Shown here piece by piece: positions 38,506 through 52,279 of a DNA stretch of 64,000 bases; within the stretch, counting starts at the first letter, position 1; every line of letters begins with the position of its first letter. A model generated the notes under the pieces. That model had not been told where the DNA came from and did no database searches. It saw nothing but the letters and a program-made list of their open reading frames with translations. The DNA comes from Eucommia ulmoides (Eukaryota; Streptophyta; Magnoliopsida; Garryales; Eucommiaceae), in contig CM028330.1 in the NCBI GenBank assembly GCA_016647705.1, positions 51,200,897 through 51,264,896 on the forward strand. The letters run 5' to 3'. Both the position numbers and the translations under genes were made by a program.

Positions 38506-41300
38506 AAACTCGAATTGACAAAAAAATGAACATTTTCCTTTACTAAGCGGACTAACATTGGATAATAATTTCCCAAACTTTGACGTGTCTTAATCCTATG
38601 AGTACAAATGTAACATATTTCCAAGTCATTGAAATCAACCCCATTGCTAGTCCTTTTGTGCCTTCTAACAAACAACTTGATTCTGTATATATCTTCATCT
38701 AACCACCACCTCCCATGAATTTAACATTTGACCTCAAAAAGAGAATCGTTGATACCAACAACACTAAACCAATATTTTCCCCATCTCTACATTTTGTTTC
38801 CATTTTTGAAAAAAAAAAAAAAATTCAAATCTGGTTCATTTATTCTAGTCAAAGTTTATTGAATTTTTCGAACAATTTCTTCAAATCTCAATCATCCATT
38901 GAATTGCATAGCTCAAAGAAATCAAATATAATGAAATTATTTCTTAAAAGAAATCAACTTTTTTTATTGAACAATCCCCGGAGCTCTCACTCTCACGATG
39001 GAGAGATTTATCCGAGCACAACCTTAGTGGGTTTTTGTGTAGGTATTAGTTCGGACCTCATGACTTGATTGTTGGAAAAGTTGATTCTTGACTGTTGACT
39101 GTTCAAAGATCGACGTATATAATGAAGGATCACGTGATATATAAAAGATGGACATATATAATGAAGGATCACGAGATATATAAAAGAATCAATTATCTTA
39201 ATGAATCACAAGTATTAGAGAATGATTATTTCTCAAGTATTAGCTATGACAATTTTTCAATACAAAATAAATCTCTTAGATGGATTAAAGAAAATGTCCA
39301 ATTAACTCACCTCTTATTGGAATGGTACGCGGGAAATTTAAGATCTCAATGAATAACTTAATCTCGCTAGAGGTGAAAGTTATTCTCATGTTCAATATTA
39401 CCGATTCCAACGAATTTCGTGATTAGATTGAAAACTATTTTAGATTGATCTTGGAAAGCTCTTATAGGTTTTTACAAACTATTTGAATTTCATAAGTGAA
39501 AGATATAATCTCTTAGAAAGAACAAGTATGATAATCCAATTTGTTTTACCATGATTTCAAGCAAAAATATCTAGAAGCAAGATATACAAGTTAACACAAT
39601 TCCAGATATATGCAAGTTGTACAAACAAGAGCAAATAATAGCAAAAAAAATTACAATATAACTTAGAACGAACTCACCGGTGTGATCAGAGATTTAAACA
39701 ATATAGGATTACCATTATAAAGTTGTTCCTTAGCTCAATTCCTTAATGAAATCACCAATTGAAAGAATAATTTTTCTTATAAACGCTCACTAAGGTGAAT
39801 CTCGCATAATCTCTCTCTTTTTACAATGTAGTGTTAATTGCAACACCATATCATTGGATTACATTCAAGTAGTGTTATTCACACAAGAATAAATCTCTAA
39901 GAATGTACAAAGTGTTAAAGCATAGAGGAATTTCGTGTATTATTCTCTTTTGTTTTCTTTTGGAAAACAGAGTGGTATGGTTTCTCTAATATAGTAAATC
40001 AATCTGATCCAATTGGTATGAATATGTTGTATTTTAATGTAGTTAACATTAGGCATAATCAATTAGATGATATATGAGTATTAAAATGTTCCAATTGAGC
40101 TTAATATGAGAACATAACCATTGCGAGACAATTAGTAATGAAAAAGGCTACAATTTAGAGATCTGAGATTTGGCCCCTAGTGTCTCATAATTCAAATTGA
40201 TTGACGAAAAATAAATATAAAATGCTTAATTCACGTTCTAGACATGTTTGAATCAATATAGTATTCAATTTAAGCTCAAATTTTGATTTTTTGCGCAATG
40301 TATCAAAATAGTCCTATAAATCGGTTCATTGATGAAAGGAATCAATTGATTGATATTCATACTCAAGTGTTCTAAGAAACCTACTGGTATAATCGGTCGA
40401 CTGGCTCTTAGGGTCAGTCAGCCGATTGTTTAGAATATTTTTATTTTGAACCTACGGGTGTATTCAGTTGATCGGGAGGTGCTTATCGGTTGATCGATAG
40501 ATCAATTCTTTCAAGGATCTAGCCTACTAGTGTAATCGGTTGACCGATTGTTGGATTTCTGTCGATTGGTTAAGGTTTTCAATTTTTCTCATTAGGCTAT
40601 TGTTGTGATCAATTAACTGATTATTCTATTCGATCGATTGGTTTCAACTCATTTTCAATTTTAAATCTAATCTAATCTTTAATTCGTTCCAGATCATTTT
40701 TTCATTTTTCTATTATTAACTCAATAATACACATTCTAAAAGATATACAATACATTGATATCACACAATTTAAGATGCCGCATAAGTATGCAAGTGATAT
40801 GTGTTTGTGCATCCTAGAAGACTCAATGTGTATTAAGACTTGTAGAGATAAATTGTTAACTTATCTTCTATATAGAACATTGTTTATTTTCTCTCTCCCA
40901 TGCCTTTAGGTCTTCATTGACATTATGTCTTCATCTTGAGACTCCAACCTCTTTCCTTGATTTGTCTTTCTCAGCTTCATCTTCATTTGATCCATCTTGT
41001 GATTCTTCCCTTGAGAAACTTTATGGATCATCCTCTTTATCATTTCTTGTGGTGTCCCCGTTATAGCTTGTACCTATCTAAATACTCAACAACCACATCA
41101 AATACTAAAACTATAAATATATTATCAAAATTCTCTTTACGGATTCACACATTTGGGGTCAACAAGTGGGAAGTAGTCATGTTAATCCTCCCATTGGGAG
41201 GTAGTCATGAGTTTTTTCAATCCTCCCGCTGGAAGGTAGCAACAAAGGGAGAGATTTGTTGAGGATTAGCTGACCAAAGGCGCAACATGTGAGAGGAGAT

Positions 41301-41407
41301 TGTTGAATTTATCCCACATCAGATGTGGAGGGGGTTGGTAGTTAATTTATAAGTATAAGGGAGAACCTCACCTTGTGAGCTAGCTTATGGGGTTGATCCA
41401 CCTTACA
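41301..41407 (+). mobile_element. TRIM-like LTR, copy in segment 2
   Basis: TGTTGAATTTATCCCACATC to CACCTTACA. The PBS position is decayed (TTAAAATTAGAACTCAG). Confidence 0.6.
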
Positions 41408-42687
41408 TTAAAATTAGAACTCAGGTTACAATAACTCTAGCTCAATAGCAACGAAGGAAGAGATTGGTCATGGGTTAGCCTATTAAAGGCTCGATGTGTG
41501 AGGCTCATAAAGTGTTGAGGCCTCTCTTAATCCCAAAAGATAACAAAATTATAAAATATTCTTTCAATTACACTTCCAACTCATAAACTAATATAAAATT
41601 ATAACACAGTCGTTTGATAAAGTTATAAAACATCAAAATTAAATTATTATCGCTAAAAAAATCCAGGTATTACATATGTATTATTGTTGTTTTTTATTAC
41701 GTTTTATAATTTAGTTATGTTCAAAATGTTATTGTAACATTAGTGATTTGATTTTGTTTGGAATTTACATTTTAGATTTTAGTTAATGTTTGTGTTTACA
41801 ATTTTAAAAACTTGCATTGTTATTAAGTAATAATTAGAATATATAAATTCATATATCTATATATATACATACTCAATGGGCTGCGGTTTTGCGCATGTTT
41901 GATTTTTTTATTTTTTATTTTTGTAAAAATAAATAGTTCTGTTTAAAAATCAACGATTTAATTTTGAACTTGGTAGTTTTTTGTAACGAATTTGATTTTT
42001 CTTTCTACTGAAATCAAAATAAAATCGATCCATTGCATGCTATGAAGTAAAAGGGATAATATTTTAGGACACAAAGAACGAAGGCAGTGCAATTGTTCAA
42101 AACGCACTGAAATGTCCAACTACTAAAATTTTAAATTTCTCTCCTCGTCTTTCAACCATAACGTTATTCCAAAGTTTGACATTGATAATCAACTATTTAT
42201 AATCATTTTGAACTGATGCGAAAGGAAATTAATTCAAATATTAATATTATTTTTTCCTTTTTGGATGCTTTTAACAATAATATATACAATAATTCCACTT
42301 TTAGCAAGCCAAAATCTGTAAAACCAAAGACTTAAGATCACACCGGAATCTCTTACGTGAGAATAAATTAATATGTTCTAGAAAGATCAACAAAAAAAAA
42401 AGTTTCTGAGCGAAACCACCAAGGAAACAGGTCAGTCATTGGTGTCTTCCCAGACTGGGAAGAAGATCGGAGATTTTTGGGTACAACAAACATAAAATTT
42501 CTAAAACTCACTTCATAATTTTTGAATTTGAAGATTCTTGAGTGGAAATTATGCCTTCCGTTTGAGATTACGAATTTGAAGATTCTTGAGTAGAAATTAT
42601 GCCTTCCGTTTGAGATGTTAAAGATACAAGTAATTTTGAGAAACTCAAACGTCATCATAGTTCGAAGTTCAATCATAAAAGAAATGA

Positions 42688-43159
42688 CGATTAATTACTT
42701 TTTACCTTCTTATACTTTAGTCTTATTTTATTTTAACCCCTCTTTTCTAAAACGTTACACATCACCTCTTCTACAATGGATGAATAGGAGAAACTCACAA
42801 TTTATCTAAAAAAATATATAAAATGACTTAATTCTATTTTATTTTTTAATTTAATTTAATATTTAATAGTAACAAAAAAGAGAAATTAACGGTTTCTCTC
42901 TCTATCTCTTTTTCCCTCTCTTTGTAATTTCCTTTTCTCCTTTATTAAAGAAAAAAAAAATAAAGAATAATTTTGTCTATTTCTTATAAAATTTAAATGA
43001 ATGAAAGAGATGTTTAATTTTATAATTTTTGAAAACATGTCGGTAAGTTAAACAAAAAAAATTACTTTTCTAATTTACTATAAATAAAAAGGGATAAAAT
43101 GTACGTTGACGAAATTTAAAAAAAAAAAAAAATACATTGGGTAAAAAGATAATTAACCC
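42688..43159. mobile_element. Mutator-like MITE, copy 2 of the duplication
   Basis: 472 bp with 9-bp flanks AAGAAATGA and AAGAAATAA (8/9). Paralogous to 37850-38344. Confidence 0.72.
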
Positions 43160-43189
43160 AAGAAATAATTTCTCAAATTTTATTCATTT

Positions 43190-43327
43190 ATTTACGATAA
43201 GGTGTGTCGGGTCACCTTACGCGCACATCAAATAATCTCCTCTTAAGGAAATCTTAAGAGTGTATTGTCCCATATCGGTATGATAATTCAAGATTTAATT
43301 CCTAAAGTGTTTTCAAAATAGTCCAAT
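43190..43327 (-). mobile_element. SINE copy in segment 2
   Basis: Paralogue of 38361-38505 and relative of 16029-16187; ends are decayed. Confidence 0.6.
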
Positions 43328-44498
43328 CTTAATGGATAGCGCTTTCGTTTACTAACTAGATTACCATTGGATAATAATTTCCCAAACTTTGACTTGTCTT
43401 AATCCTATGAGAACAAATGGAACATATTTCCAAGTCATTGAAATCAAGCCCATTGCCAGTACTTTTGTCCCTTCTAACAAACAACTTGATTCTGTATATA
43501 TCTTCATCTAACTACTACTTCCCATCAATTTGACATTTGACCACAAAAAAGGAATCGTTCATACCCACAACACTAAACCAATCTTTTCCCCATCTCTACA
43601 TTGTGTTTCCAATTTTCGAAAAAAAGCAAATCAAAAGTCAAATCTGGTTCATTTATTCTAGTCAAAGTTCATTGAATTTTTCGAACAATTTCTTCAAATC
43701 TCAATTATCCATTGAATTCTATAGCTCAAAAAATTCAAATATAATGAAATTATTTCATAAAAAAACCGATCTTTTTTTTTATTATTATTATTGAATAGTT
43801 GTTCATACCAAAAATATTTATCTACATTTTATTTCCAAACCCAAAATAAAATAAAATCGAATTAAGCAATCCATTTGTAGTAATTTATAAATACCAAAAA
43901 ATTCGCGAACATTATCCCCAAATTTTAACCAATGTGACATTGATAAAAAGATCATCAAAATACATATTAATCTAATATAGTAAACATAAATCAATGACAA
44001 CGTATTAGTTTACATACAAAAATATTATCATGAGTGATAAATTTTACTTTCTTAAACCAAATGCCATTAAATATTTAATTGTAATGAGACATTGTTGGAT
44101 TATGGAGCAGGTCAGGTCGACCCATGAAGCATCCACATGGACCTTAAGTTCTATGAATAGTCACCATGTGAATGGATACGGCTCTTGGTCTCAAGGATCA
44201 CATCTATTCGATAGATATCCATTAACATGGACACATCCTGTAATACCACGAGAATTTATATTTTTGAAAATATTATTTTATATAAAAGTATAATATTTTT
44301 TGGACTGTTTTACGAATTTATGGTATAAATAATTTGATAATTTTTGGAAGTTAAATGTTTATTTTAAATTGATTTTAGAAATTTTGGGACCAATGTGCTA
44401 TTTAAAATATATTTTTAAGAGTTTTGAGATATAATTTATATTTTTTTAATCTTAAAGGGATATTTATGTAAATAATATATATATATATATATATATAT

Positions 44499-45192
44499 AA
44501 CTGGAAGGGAAGGAGGAGAAAAGAACAATGAAAAAGATGCAGGTATATATATTTTCTGTTTTTGTATAAAGATTTACTGCGAAGATTTTAGATTTGTTGT
44601 CGTCTTTATTGGTAACGGTATGTGTCTCGACTAAAACACAATATAAAATGTTATTTCTAATTATTTTTTTCTCGACTGTACCACCTTTTATGTAGTGTTC
44701 GGAAATACTGAATTTCGTGTTTCAATCCCATGAAACCAAATGTCGCCTAAAGATCGATTGTTTTTAACCATTTCATTTTTTATTTCACCTTTATGACTTT
44801 AAACATATAGTGTTGATTGATAGTTTCTATTGATGCTTAATTGTTGTTTAATATTGTTCAAATGAAATTAGTGTGGTCTTGATTGATATTCAGTAGTTGG
44901 TTATTATTAAAGGATAACGTAGTGCACGAAAGCTCCCACCGTTGAGGGGTCTGGAAAGGGTCAGATGTATATACAAAAGAGATTGTATTAATTTATATTT
45001 TTTGTTCGTGTTTATAGTATTGTGTTGTGTTTTAATAAAACATGTGTATAATGTTATATAAACAAAAGAGATTATATCGATTATTTATTTATTTTTTGTT
45101 TTACACCCGTGCCTTCAGGCACGGGTTATTTCCTAGTATATATATATAACTGGAAGGGAAGGAGGAGAAAAGAACAATGAAAAAGATGCAGG
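44499..45192. repeat. 45-bp direct duplication flanking the Helitron
   Basis: 'aactggaagggaaggaggag' to 'aaaaagatgcagg' occurs at 44499-44543 and exactly again at 45148-45192, each preceded by a TA run. Confidence 0.9.
44544..45136 (+). mobile_element. Helitron 3' end (5' boundary uncertain)
   Basis: At 45106-45125 the stem CCCGTGCC-TTCA-GGCACGGG is followed 11 bp later by CTAG (45133-45136) and a T, the hallmark of a Helitron 3' terminus. A typical 5' TC end is not clear. The proposed left boundary is the end of the first 45-bp repeat. Non-autonomous: no Rep/helicase. Confidence 0.72.
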
Positions 45193-46296
45193 GAGGTAGG
45201 GACGCAAAAAGAGGGAAAAAAAATAAGGAGAAGAGAAAAAAAAAATAGTTCCCTTTACTGATTATCACAAATTTTGGATCTCAGGTAAAATTTGGATTCC
45301 TCTGATATATGTATTTAATCCATGTTATGTGGTCTGTATTATTATTATTATTATAATTGTTATTTTCATGAAATATTTGCGAGTATGTGAAATTTATATG
45401 ATATATACGTTTATGTGTTTATTTGTGATTTGGTTAGATACATGTATTAGTGAGGTTAGAATTTTACTGAGCATTGGCTCACAACCCCACAGTTTTAATT
45501 GTAGGACCAGTGAGAACGAAACGACGACAGAGATTATATAAGAAATTTTGTTTGTACTAATTGTAGTTAATATTTACCGTTATAAAAACTGACTCGATAA
45601 ATTGAATATAATTATTGTCGTCGTATTGTAAAATTTAAATCGATAATTATAATTGTCGCCGTAATTGTATATTAAATTACGAATTTAAACGTTAGTATTA
45701 AATTGACCGGCACTAGGAATTTATTTGGGTATTTAAAAATAATGCAGTGACAGAAATTTCAGTTGAATTTCTAATTAATTTGTAATAGTTGAATTTATTA
45801 TTTACCAGTGTAAAAATTGGATCAATCTCATTGTTTGATAAATTTCTCAGATTAATTCGGGATACATTATTAGTTATTCGGTTGTATTTAAATTGTAATT
45901 ATTATATTTATTAGTTACTGTTGTGAAATTGACAACTAAAATTATCGCCGTTGTTTGTAATATTTATCTAATTGTATAGAATAAAAATATTGATGATTCG
46001 GTTTTAGTTGAATCCTCCAATAGGGAGAAACCTCGTGACGGCCCTGGGAAATCGAGCCGTTACACATCATTTGAAATTCTCTCTACAAATAAGTATTGAT
46101 ACCTCAAAGATTTCTAATCTTATCAAATTACAGAAAATTTAAGTGGTCATGATTAGTGAGTGTGTGGATATTATTAAGAAGTAATTTAATAGTATTTTTC
46201 TTACTGACAAAAGAAGCAACGAAGAACTTGTTGTAAACGAGTTTTTCAAATCTGGAAGGTTGGCTTCCATTTTAATTTTTTTCGCATTAGTTTACA

Positions 46297-46780
46297 TATA
46301 CAAATATTATCATAATAGTTGCATAAATGTTTTATTTGAAGAAAACAATAAATATTTCCTTTACAACTTCATTTTTGTGTCACAAGTACATATAAATCAT
46401 ATTAGCAGAATAAAAATACTCATAAAATTTGTCCAATAAAAAAATTAAAAAGTACCACCAAACAAGTCAATAAAAACTCCGAAAAATTATAAATTCTCAC
46501 GACACAAAACTCAATTTTGACTTAAAATTTCTAATCCATTAAACAAATAAAAGACATGATGAATTATGGAAATCTGAAGTTTTGAGAATATCTACTTATT
46601 GGAAAAATGTCCATAAAATATTATAATTTAAATTTTATTATTCACACCACATAGCCAACAAATTTTTGATTCAACGGGATGACCATCAAAATAAACACAT
46701 AAATTATAGTAATATGCTGTGATTAAGACATTAAAATATATCATAAAATAGAATGAAAAGTCTATCAACGGAGTTATGTA
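46297..46780. other. AT-rich intergenic DNA
   Basis: No gene, domain or TE end recognised. Confidence 0.5.
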
Positions 46781-47648
46781 GGGCCGTTTGGTAACTACTC
46801 CCATCTCATTTCCAGATTTTTATTGAGCATAGTATTTGGTAACCACTCCCATTTTTTTGTTTCTATTTTCATCCCATTTTAAAATGGGAAATGTGCCATT
46901 TTTCTATAGGCTTGAAAAATAAAATAAAAATGTGCCCAAGATTTCTCATTCCATTCCCATTTTTAAAAAATGACACGGAGGGAATTTTTGGATTTATTAG
47001 TGAGACCAGCCTTCAAATTTTGTAGCCATCTTTTCTTCTCTTTTTTTTCTTCTTTTTTCTTCTTCTTTGTTCTTCATTCTTCGTTCGTTCGTCTTTCGAT
47101 TTCGAAATCAAAATAGAAACACGAGGGTTTGGCTCTCGATTTCAAAATCGTTCGTTCTGCTCCATCGTCGCCATTACCTTCGCCGTTCTGCTCCATCGTC
47201 TTCGCCTTGGCCTTCGTCGCCGTTGTCATCGTCGAACCCTATTTCATCGCTATCGTCATCGCCATCCTGTTCGTCGTTTGCTTTAGGGTTTCGATTTCGA
47301 AATCAAAATCAAAACTCAAAATCAAATTCGAAATCGAAACTCAAACTCAAACTCAAACTCAAAATCGAAATAGGTTGAATTTGTTCTTGATTTTTTGGAT
47401 TTGTGATTGTTGTTCTTGAATTGTTCTTGATGTTCTTGGATTTGTTCTTGAATTTATGGTTTAGGATTCGTTCTTGATTTTTTTAATAAAATTATTACCA
47501 AACGCGATTCTGTTCCCAGATCCAAAAAAAAAATTGTCGTTACCAAACGTGATTTTGTTCCCAAAAATGAAACAAAATTCTCATCCCTTCCCATCCAATT
47601 CTTATCCCACTGTATGGGATGGGCACGAAACGGTTACCAAACGAGCCC
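46781..47648. mobile_element. Harbinger-like non-autonomous element, 868 bp
   Basis: TIRs GGGCCGTTTGGTAACTAC and (inverted) GGGCTCGTTTGGTAACCG. The flanking trinucleotides GTA/ATA are not an exact TSD. Internal 'ctcaaactcaaactcaa' repeat and CGTCGC-rich core (47155-47280); the open frames there are compositional. Confidence 0.7.
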
Positions 47649-48063
47649 ATAGCCACTGTCCTTGAGAGTAGATCGCACCTGTCAGAGGGCAAGATTTGGT
47701 GCAATAGGTTATAGTGGCTTATTGTTAGCGCCTTGAAGACGAGACTAGACAAAGGCTTGGACTTTGGTTCCGTGACCATGCCAAGGTCTTAACCATGTTA
47801 TCCGGGCTTGATTAACTTGGTAAATCAAAATGGCATTATGTCGCGAGAATGAAAATTGTTGCGTCGGTTGGGAGACCTTGCTGAAAACAACTAAGTGATT
47901 AATCGAGATCAAGAACGAGCGTTGGATAGGATAGGTAGTCAACAATAGAATGTTAGCTTCATTATAGCTCCTCAGGCATATTGATGTTCATTCGTGCCAC
48001 TTGGGTTATTTTCCGTAGGTATTATGAGGGACCCTATCATCAAGAACAATTATGACTCCTTAA
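47649..48063. other. Flank between two Harbinger-like elements
   Basis: Moderate-complexity DNA that continues after 49842 once the element at 48064-49839 is removed. Possibly part of an old retroelement. No gene recognised. Confidence 0.35.
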
Positions 48064-49839
48064 GGTGGTGTTTGGTTAGTGTTTCCACTTTTCTTAACCC
48101 AACTGAAATGAGTTGGGTTGAGTTGAATTGAGTTGAGAATTCTATTTTTCAACTGGGTACAGAATTGCGTTTGGTAATGACAAAATTTTATTTTGTGCTA
48201 GGAACAGAATCGCGTTTAGTAACACATAATTCTGTTTTTTTCTGGGAACAGAATTGCGTTTGGTAATGAATAATTCTGGAATTGTTTCCTCAATTCTTTC
48301 ACAATGTTATATTTTAATTAAGAATTTAAAACTTTTTTAAGTTTGTTGGGATATATATAATTATATCAATTCTTCCACAAGTTGGGATATATATAATTAT
48401 ATATATCCCAACTTCCAACACTCCAAGATTATAAAGTTGACAAATAAAGTTGCAATAGCAGCAGTCCATACAAATAACTTGGATTAAACAAAGAAAAGAA
48501 ATGACAGACAACTAGACAAGAAGACAATATTAGTCGATTTATTCCATGATTTTACTAATAATTTCCTTCAAAACAACAGTAACTTGACAAAAATTACATA
48601 AAAAAACAAACAATATGATGGACAAAAGCATATCCTTAATATTTTTTCCAAATTACAAAATTTACAATTAGAACTTTCACAAAAACATCAACGACTCAAT
48701 TAGAACTTTTTATCGGGCTCATTGCTGTAAAAAAAAAAATGTGTTAAAAGTTCATAGATAAATTTGTTATAATTTAAATAAAGAAAATATTTAAACTTAT
48801 TTAATTTATACACATCGGATTTGAATCATGCCAAATCCGTTCGGCAATTAAATCCCTATTTAATCCCATTTCGATGACACTTTGATTACTCGTTATGATA
48901 AAGGTTTAGAAAATGCACTTGTTTAGGCTTAATTAGTTACGAATGAGTTGAATCTAATAGAGTATTAGGTAGGTATGCATTTTATCTCTTCAAATCAGAC
49001 CAACGTCATACCAAATCATTACTCAAATTCAAACAGAAATAGCAACAGAGGAACATGAACAGAAACAAATATAAGAAACCCATCGATTTCAGCATATCAG
49101 CAACCAACAAGTGCAGATCTATGGATTTCAAGAGAAAAATCAATAGATCCGCCGCCAACAAATGCAAATCTGAAGAAATAAAAAAAAAATGGAGGCCGAT
49201 TTCGACGAAATCAAACAACGAAATCCACGAAATCTTCACGAAATTGACGAAATCAATATCTTGAATGAAATCGATTTTGTGAAGATTCAGACATGGATTT
49301 CGGAGCTAGGGTTTCGATTTCTCTCCTGGAGAAACAGAGGGGAGAGAGAGAGAGAGAGAGAGAAAAGTTCATAGATCTACATTCAGACCTAGAGAAAAAA
49401 AAAAAAAAAAGAGAGCACTTACCCCAGACGACGACGTGAAGAAGAAGAGCGACGAAGAACACTGAACAATGAAGACGCTTGGGAAGAAGAAGAAGAGTGA
49501 CGAAGAACGAATATCAAGGATGGTTGGGAAGAAAAAAAAGAGCGACGAAGAACGATGGAGGAGGCTGATGATAAGGGCTGTGAGAATAGAAAAGTAAAAT
49601 CGATTCTCATTAAAAATCTATTTAATACCAAGCATGTCCTAATTTTGGGAAGAGATGGGTTGAGTAAAAAAAAAAACAAATATTTTTCGTTTTTACTTTC
49701 TTTAGCTTTTCAAGAAACAATTATTATTTTTGGGTTGGGTTGGGTTGGGTTTTGTGTTTGCCAAACGCGTTCCCAAAAATTAATCTCAGAATTTTTGGGT
49801 TAGGTTGGGTTGAGTTGGAAACACTAACCAAACGGGGCC
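48064..49839. mobile_element. Harbinger-like non-autonomous element, 1.8 kb
   Basis: Outer TIRs GGTGGTGTTTGGTTAGTG and (inverted) GGCCCCGTTTGGTTAGTG, with exact TAA on both sides (48061-48063, 49840-49842). Sub-terminal 'gggttgggttgagttg' repeats occur at both ends. No transposase domain is visible. Confidence 0.85.
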
Positions 49840-50248
49840 TAAGCAAATCCATGTATATTGTTGTCACTTGGATTATGTTTCTAAAGTTATTATAAGAGGA
49901 TCCCTCCACTTGAAGACTCTCATTGTGCAATTGAACCTTGACACGCTAGGTGATGTTGGCCAGACAAGGGAACGTTGCAGGCACGCCCTACACATATTGG
50001 GAAGTCTTGGAGCATGGATTACCCATGAAATTCAGCTGCAAAAGGTATTCGTGGAGCGGCATACTTCGGCACATGGCAACACATTTGGCGTTGTTGTACG
50101 ATACTGGTGAGCATCAGGCGTCACTGAATCAAGGCACAAGGTGATCGCAGGTACAATGTTAGGATCGGTGTTCATGAACTTGGCATGAACCAAGGCAAAC
50201 TTAATCACAATGCCAGGCAATTAAATGCAAAACGTAGGAGCAAGACAC

Positions 50249-52264
50249 TGTTGGATATAAATCTTATAGTCAATCTTGTTTTATATAATTTACTAATTTT
50301 TTCTGTAAAATTATAATTTCAAGTATTAATAAAAGACATTTTGAAATTATTCAATATCACGTTGTTGTAGAACTCTGGATGTTAAGTTAGAAATATCTTA
50401 GCTTTTAAGGGAGATTAAAAGCAATGACAACATAGACGTTTTGCTAACATGTCTCCTAAATATTGTTAGTTAGGTTAGATTGTCCAAATGGATCTTTAAT
50501 AATTTATACTAACTTGTGGGGTGTTTTTGTTAAATGTAAGCCATATAGCCAATCTTGTATTATTATATTTAAGGCGTGTATCTATAAAACGTTTCAATCT
50601 CAACTATTAATAAAAGACATTTTTTATATTATTCTTATAATTATATCAACATCATTGTAGATCTTGAATGTTCAGTAGAATATCCAATTATTTAATATAA
50701 TTAAATACGAGAACACTAACGACATTTGGTAACTCGATATTTTAAATAGTTCTTAGTCTATATTGGATTGTTGAAAATGGTCTTCAACAATCTAAACTAG
50801 CCTGATCTGATATTTTCTCTTTGAGAATGATGAGTTTCAATCTATTAGTATGAGTTATTAGAATATCTATGAGGAGACTTACTAAGATTAGTAAGAGACT
50901 GAACGTAATCATCTTTGATATCCTACATTGTAGTTTTGTTCGAGTGAAAATATGATATTTGATGTGTGATTGTATTTTGTGATCTTCCAACTTAAGGTGT
51001 TTTATATTATATGTATGAGTTGTTATACTTTGATAATACGAAGTGTTGTTCTCTATGTATTCATTGGGTATAGTAAAACAAACATATGAATATACAAGTA
51101 TGCAATAAAGAATCTATTAGTCTTAGCAAAATATACGTGACCTATGTGATTTGATTTAATATAATTTACTCAAATCTCTGGACAGAGATGTGTGATGATT
51201 GTGATGAGTTTCCAATTGGTATCATAATGGATTATATTATCAATCAAGTACATATGATTGGATTAGGGGTTTTGTGACTTAACCATACCTCATTGGTCAT
51301 TTCAAGTACACTGGTAGAGAGATCGTAGAATACTTCTATCATTTCTGTGGAGGTTCTCTTGATTAAATTCCTACCAATTGAATATGACTGTACTATGTGG
51401 ATAGACGTGACTCATAGTTGGAGAAAATACTTTAAAGAAAGAAAAATATTTTCTTCTGGAAGGGCAAAATAAATTTGTTTGGATTTTTATTGATTAGTAA
51501 ATTAATTAATTAATTAATTTCACCATCCACCTTTTGGTATGAACCTAATTGGTCACACACAATAAAGAACTCATGTTAGAAGAGTCCTTGAAAAAGGAAC
51601 GGGTAATAAGGTTGAACTTAAGAAGTTCAAGGGTCAAAGTGTAATACGAAAAATAGGGTGTCTAGGGTTTTAAACGCTGGACAATCTTTATAAAGCAGAA
51701 GACCATGATGCCTCCCACATTGATGAAATTTTTTGAATTTCCCTACAATTATTGGCCTCCTTAGTTTTCCCATAGAAAATTATCTTATTTTACGTGTGAT
51801 ATTGCATTTTTTGGATTTTCGCTTACTAATTTGAATCTTAGCACCCTCCCCCCCCCCCCCCCCCCCCCCCCCAAGATTCAAATCAGAGTTATCCGACGGT
51901 ATTAGGATTAGGTTAGATCTAAGAAATTCTAAGAATACTTTTTCTTTCGTAGATCCTCTATGTGAATACTGTTAGAGGTGAAACATTTGTTTCACTTGTA
52001 AAAGAATTGTTTTTCTTGTGAGATATTTTTCGTGTTCAAGCACTCTTGGAAGAGCCTACTCAAATCACGCCTCAGGAACAACCAGCCTTGAGCTTGAAGC
52101 GCCGAAAAAAGTAGCAGTTATATTAAATGCGATTTAATATTTTATTTATTATTTTAATATTAATACGGATAGATCCAGCTTTAAGGTATTAGATATTAAT
52201 TGAGTTTTTTTTTTTTTTATAGTCCACTATGTAAATCTGTTGCTTTAATATTTGATCCCTTCAA
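50249..52264 (+). repeat. 5' LTR of a copia-type element (about 2.0 kb)
   Basis: Begins TGTTGGATATAAATC and ends near CCCTTCA, followed by AG and PBS TGGTATCAGAGTC. It contains an internal duplication (about 50255-50440 against 50540-50700, sharing 'attaataaaagacatttt') and a C25 tract at 51848-51872. Confidence 0.7.
51848..51872. repeat. Poly-C tract (C25)
   Basis: Twenty-five consecutive C within the 2-kb LTR. Confidence 0.95.
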
Positions 52265-52266
52265 GT

Positions 52267-52279
52267 GGTATCAGAGTCA
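52267..52279 (+). other. Primer binding site (initiator tRNA-Met)
   Basis: TGGTATCAGAGTC, the tRNA-Met complement, directly after the LTR end. Only about 235 bp of internal sequence follows before a different copia element begins. Confidence 0.8.

Larger units (their letters stand above)
33240..38970. repeat. Segmental tandem duplication, copy 1
   Basis: Colinear with 39105-43800 over its whole length. Landmarks: 'gacgtatataatgaaggatc', 'ggttgcggttttgcgc', 'aacgaaggcagtgcaattg', the SINE and 'atcatccattgaattg'. Extra in copy 1: Harbinger-like MITE (34307-34848) and solo LTR (37336-37689). Confidence 0.85.
39105..43800. repeat. Segmental tandem duplication, copy 2
   Basis: Second copy of 33240-38970, separated from the first by about 135 bp. 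It starts inside the long LTR (39105-41164) and ends near a TTA-repeat at 43780-43795. It lacks the two insertions found in copy 1 and so serves as the empty-site reference. Confidence 0.85.
44239..46064 (+). repeat. Solo LTR of a Ty3-like element (related to 26180-27429), nested
   Basis: TGTAATACCACGAGAAT to AATCGAGCCGTTACA, flanked by CATCC/CATCA. It aligns with the foldback element's LTR ('gggaccaatgtg.tatttaaa', 'cacagttttaattgtagg', 'gggagaaa..gtga..gcc'). It carries a Helitron terminus and a 45-bp duplication. Confidence 0.75.
44093..46296 (+). repeat. LTR of the 'TGTTGGATTATGGAG' family, split by a second LTR
   Basis: 44093-44238 and 46065-46296 together match 5246-5616 (about 378 bp). 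The break is filled by 44239-46064. No clear TSD on the outer flanks. Confidence 0.75.

Noticed and set aside
47067..47419. Frames of 96-103 codons
   Set aside because: Inside a Harbinger-like element; simple-sequence peptides without a domain.
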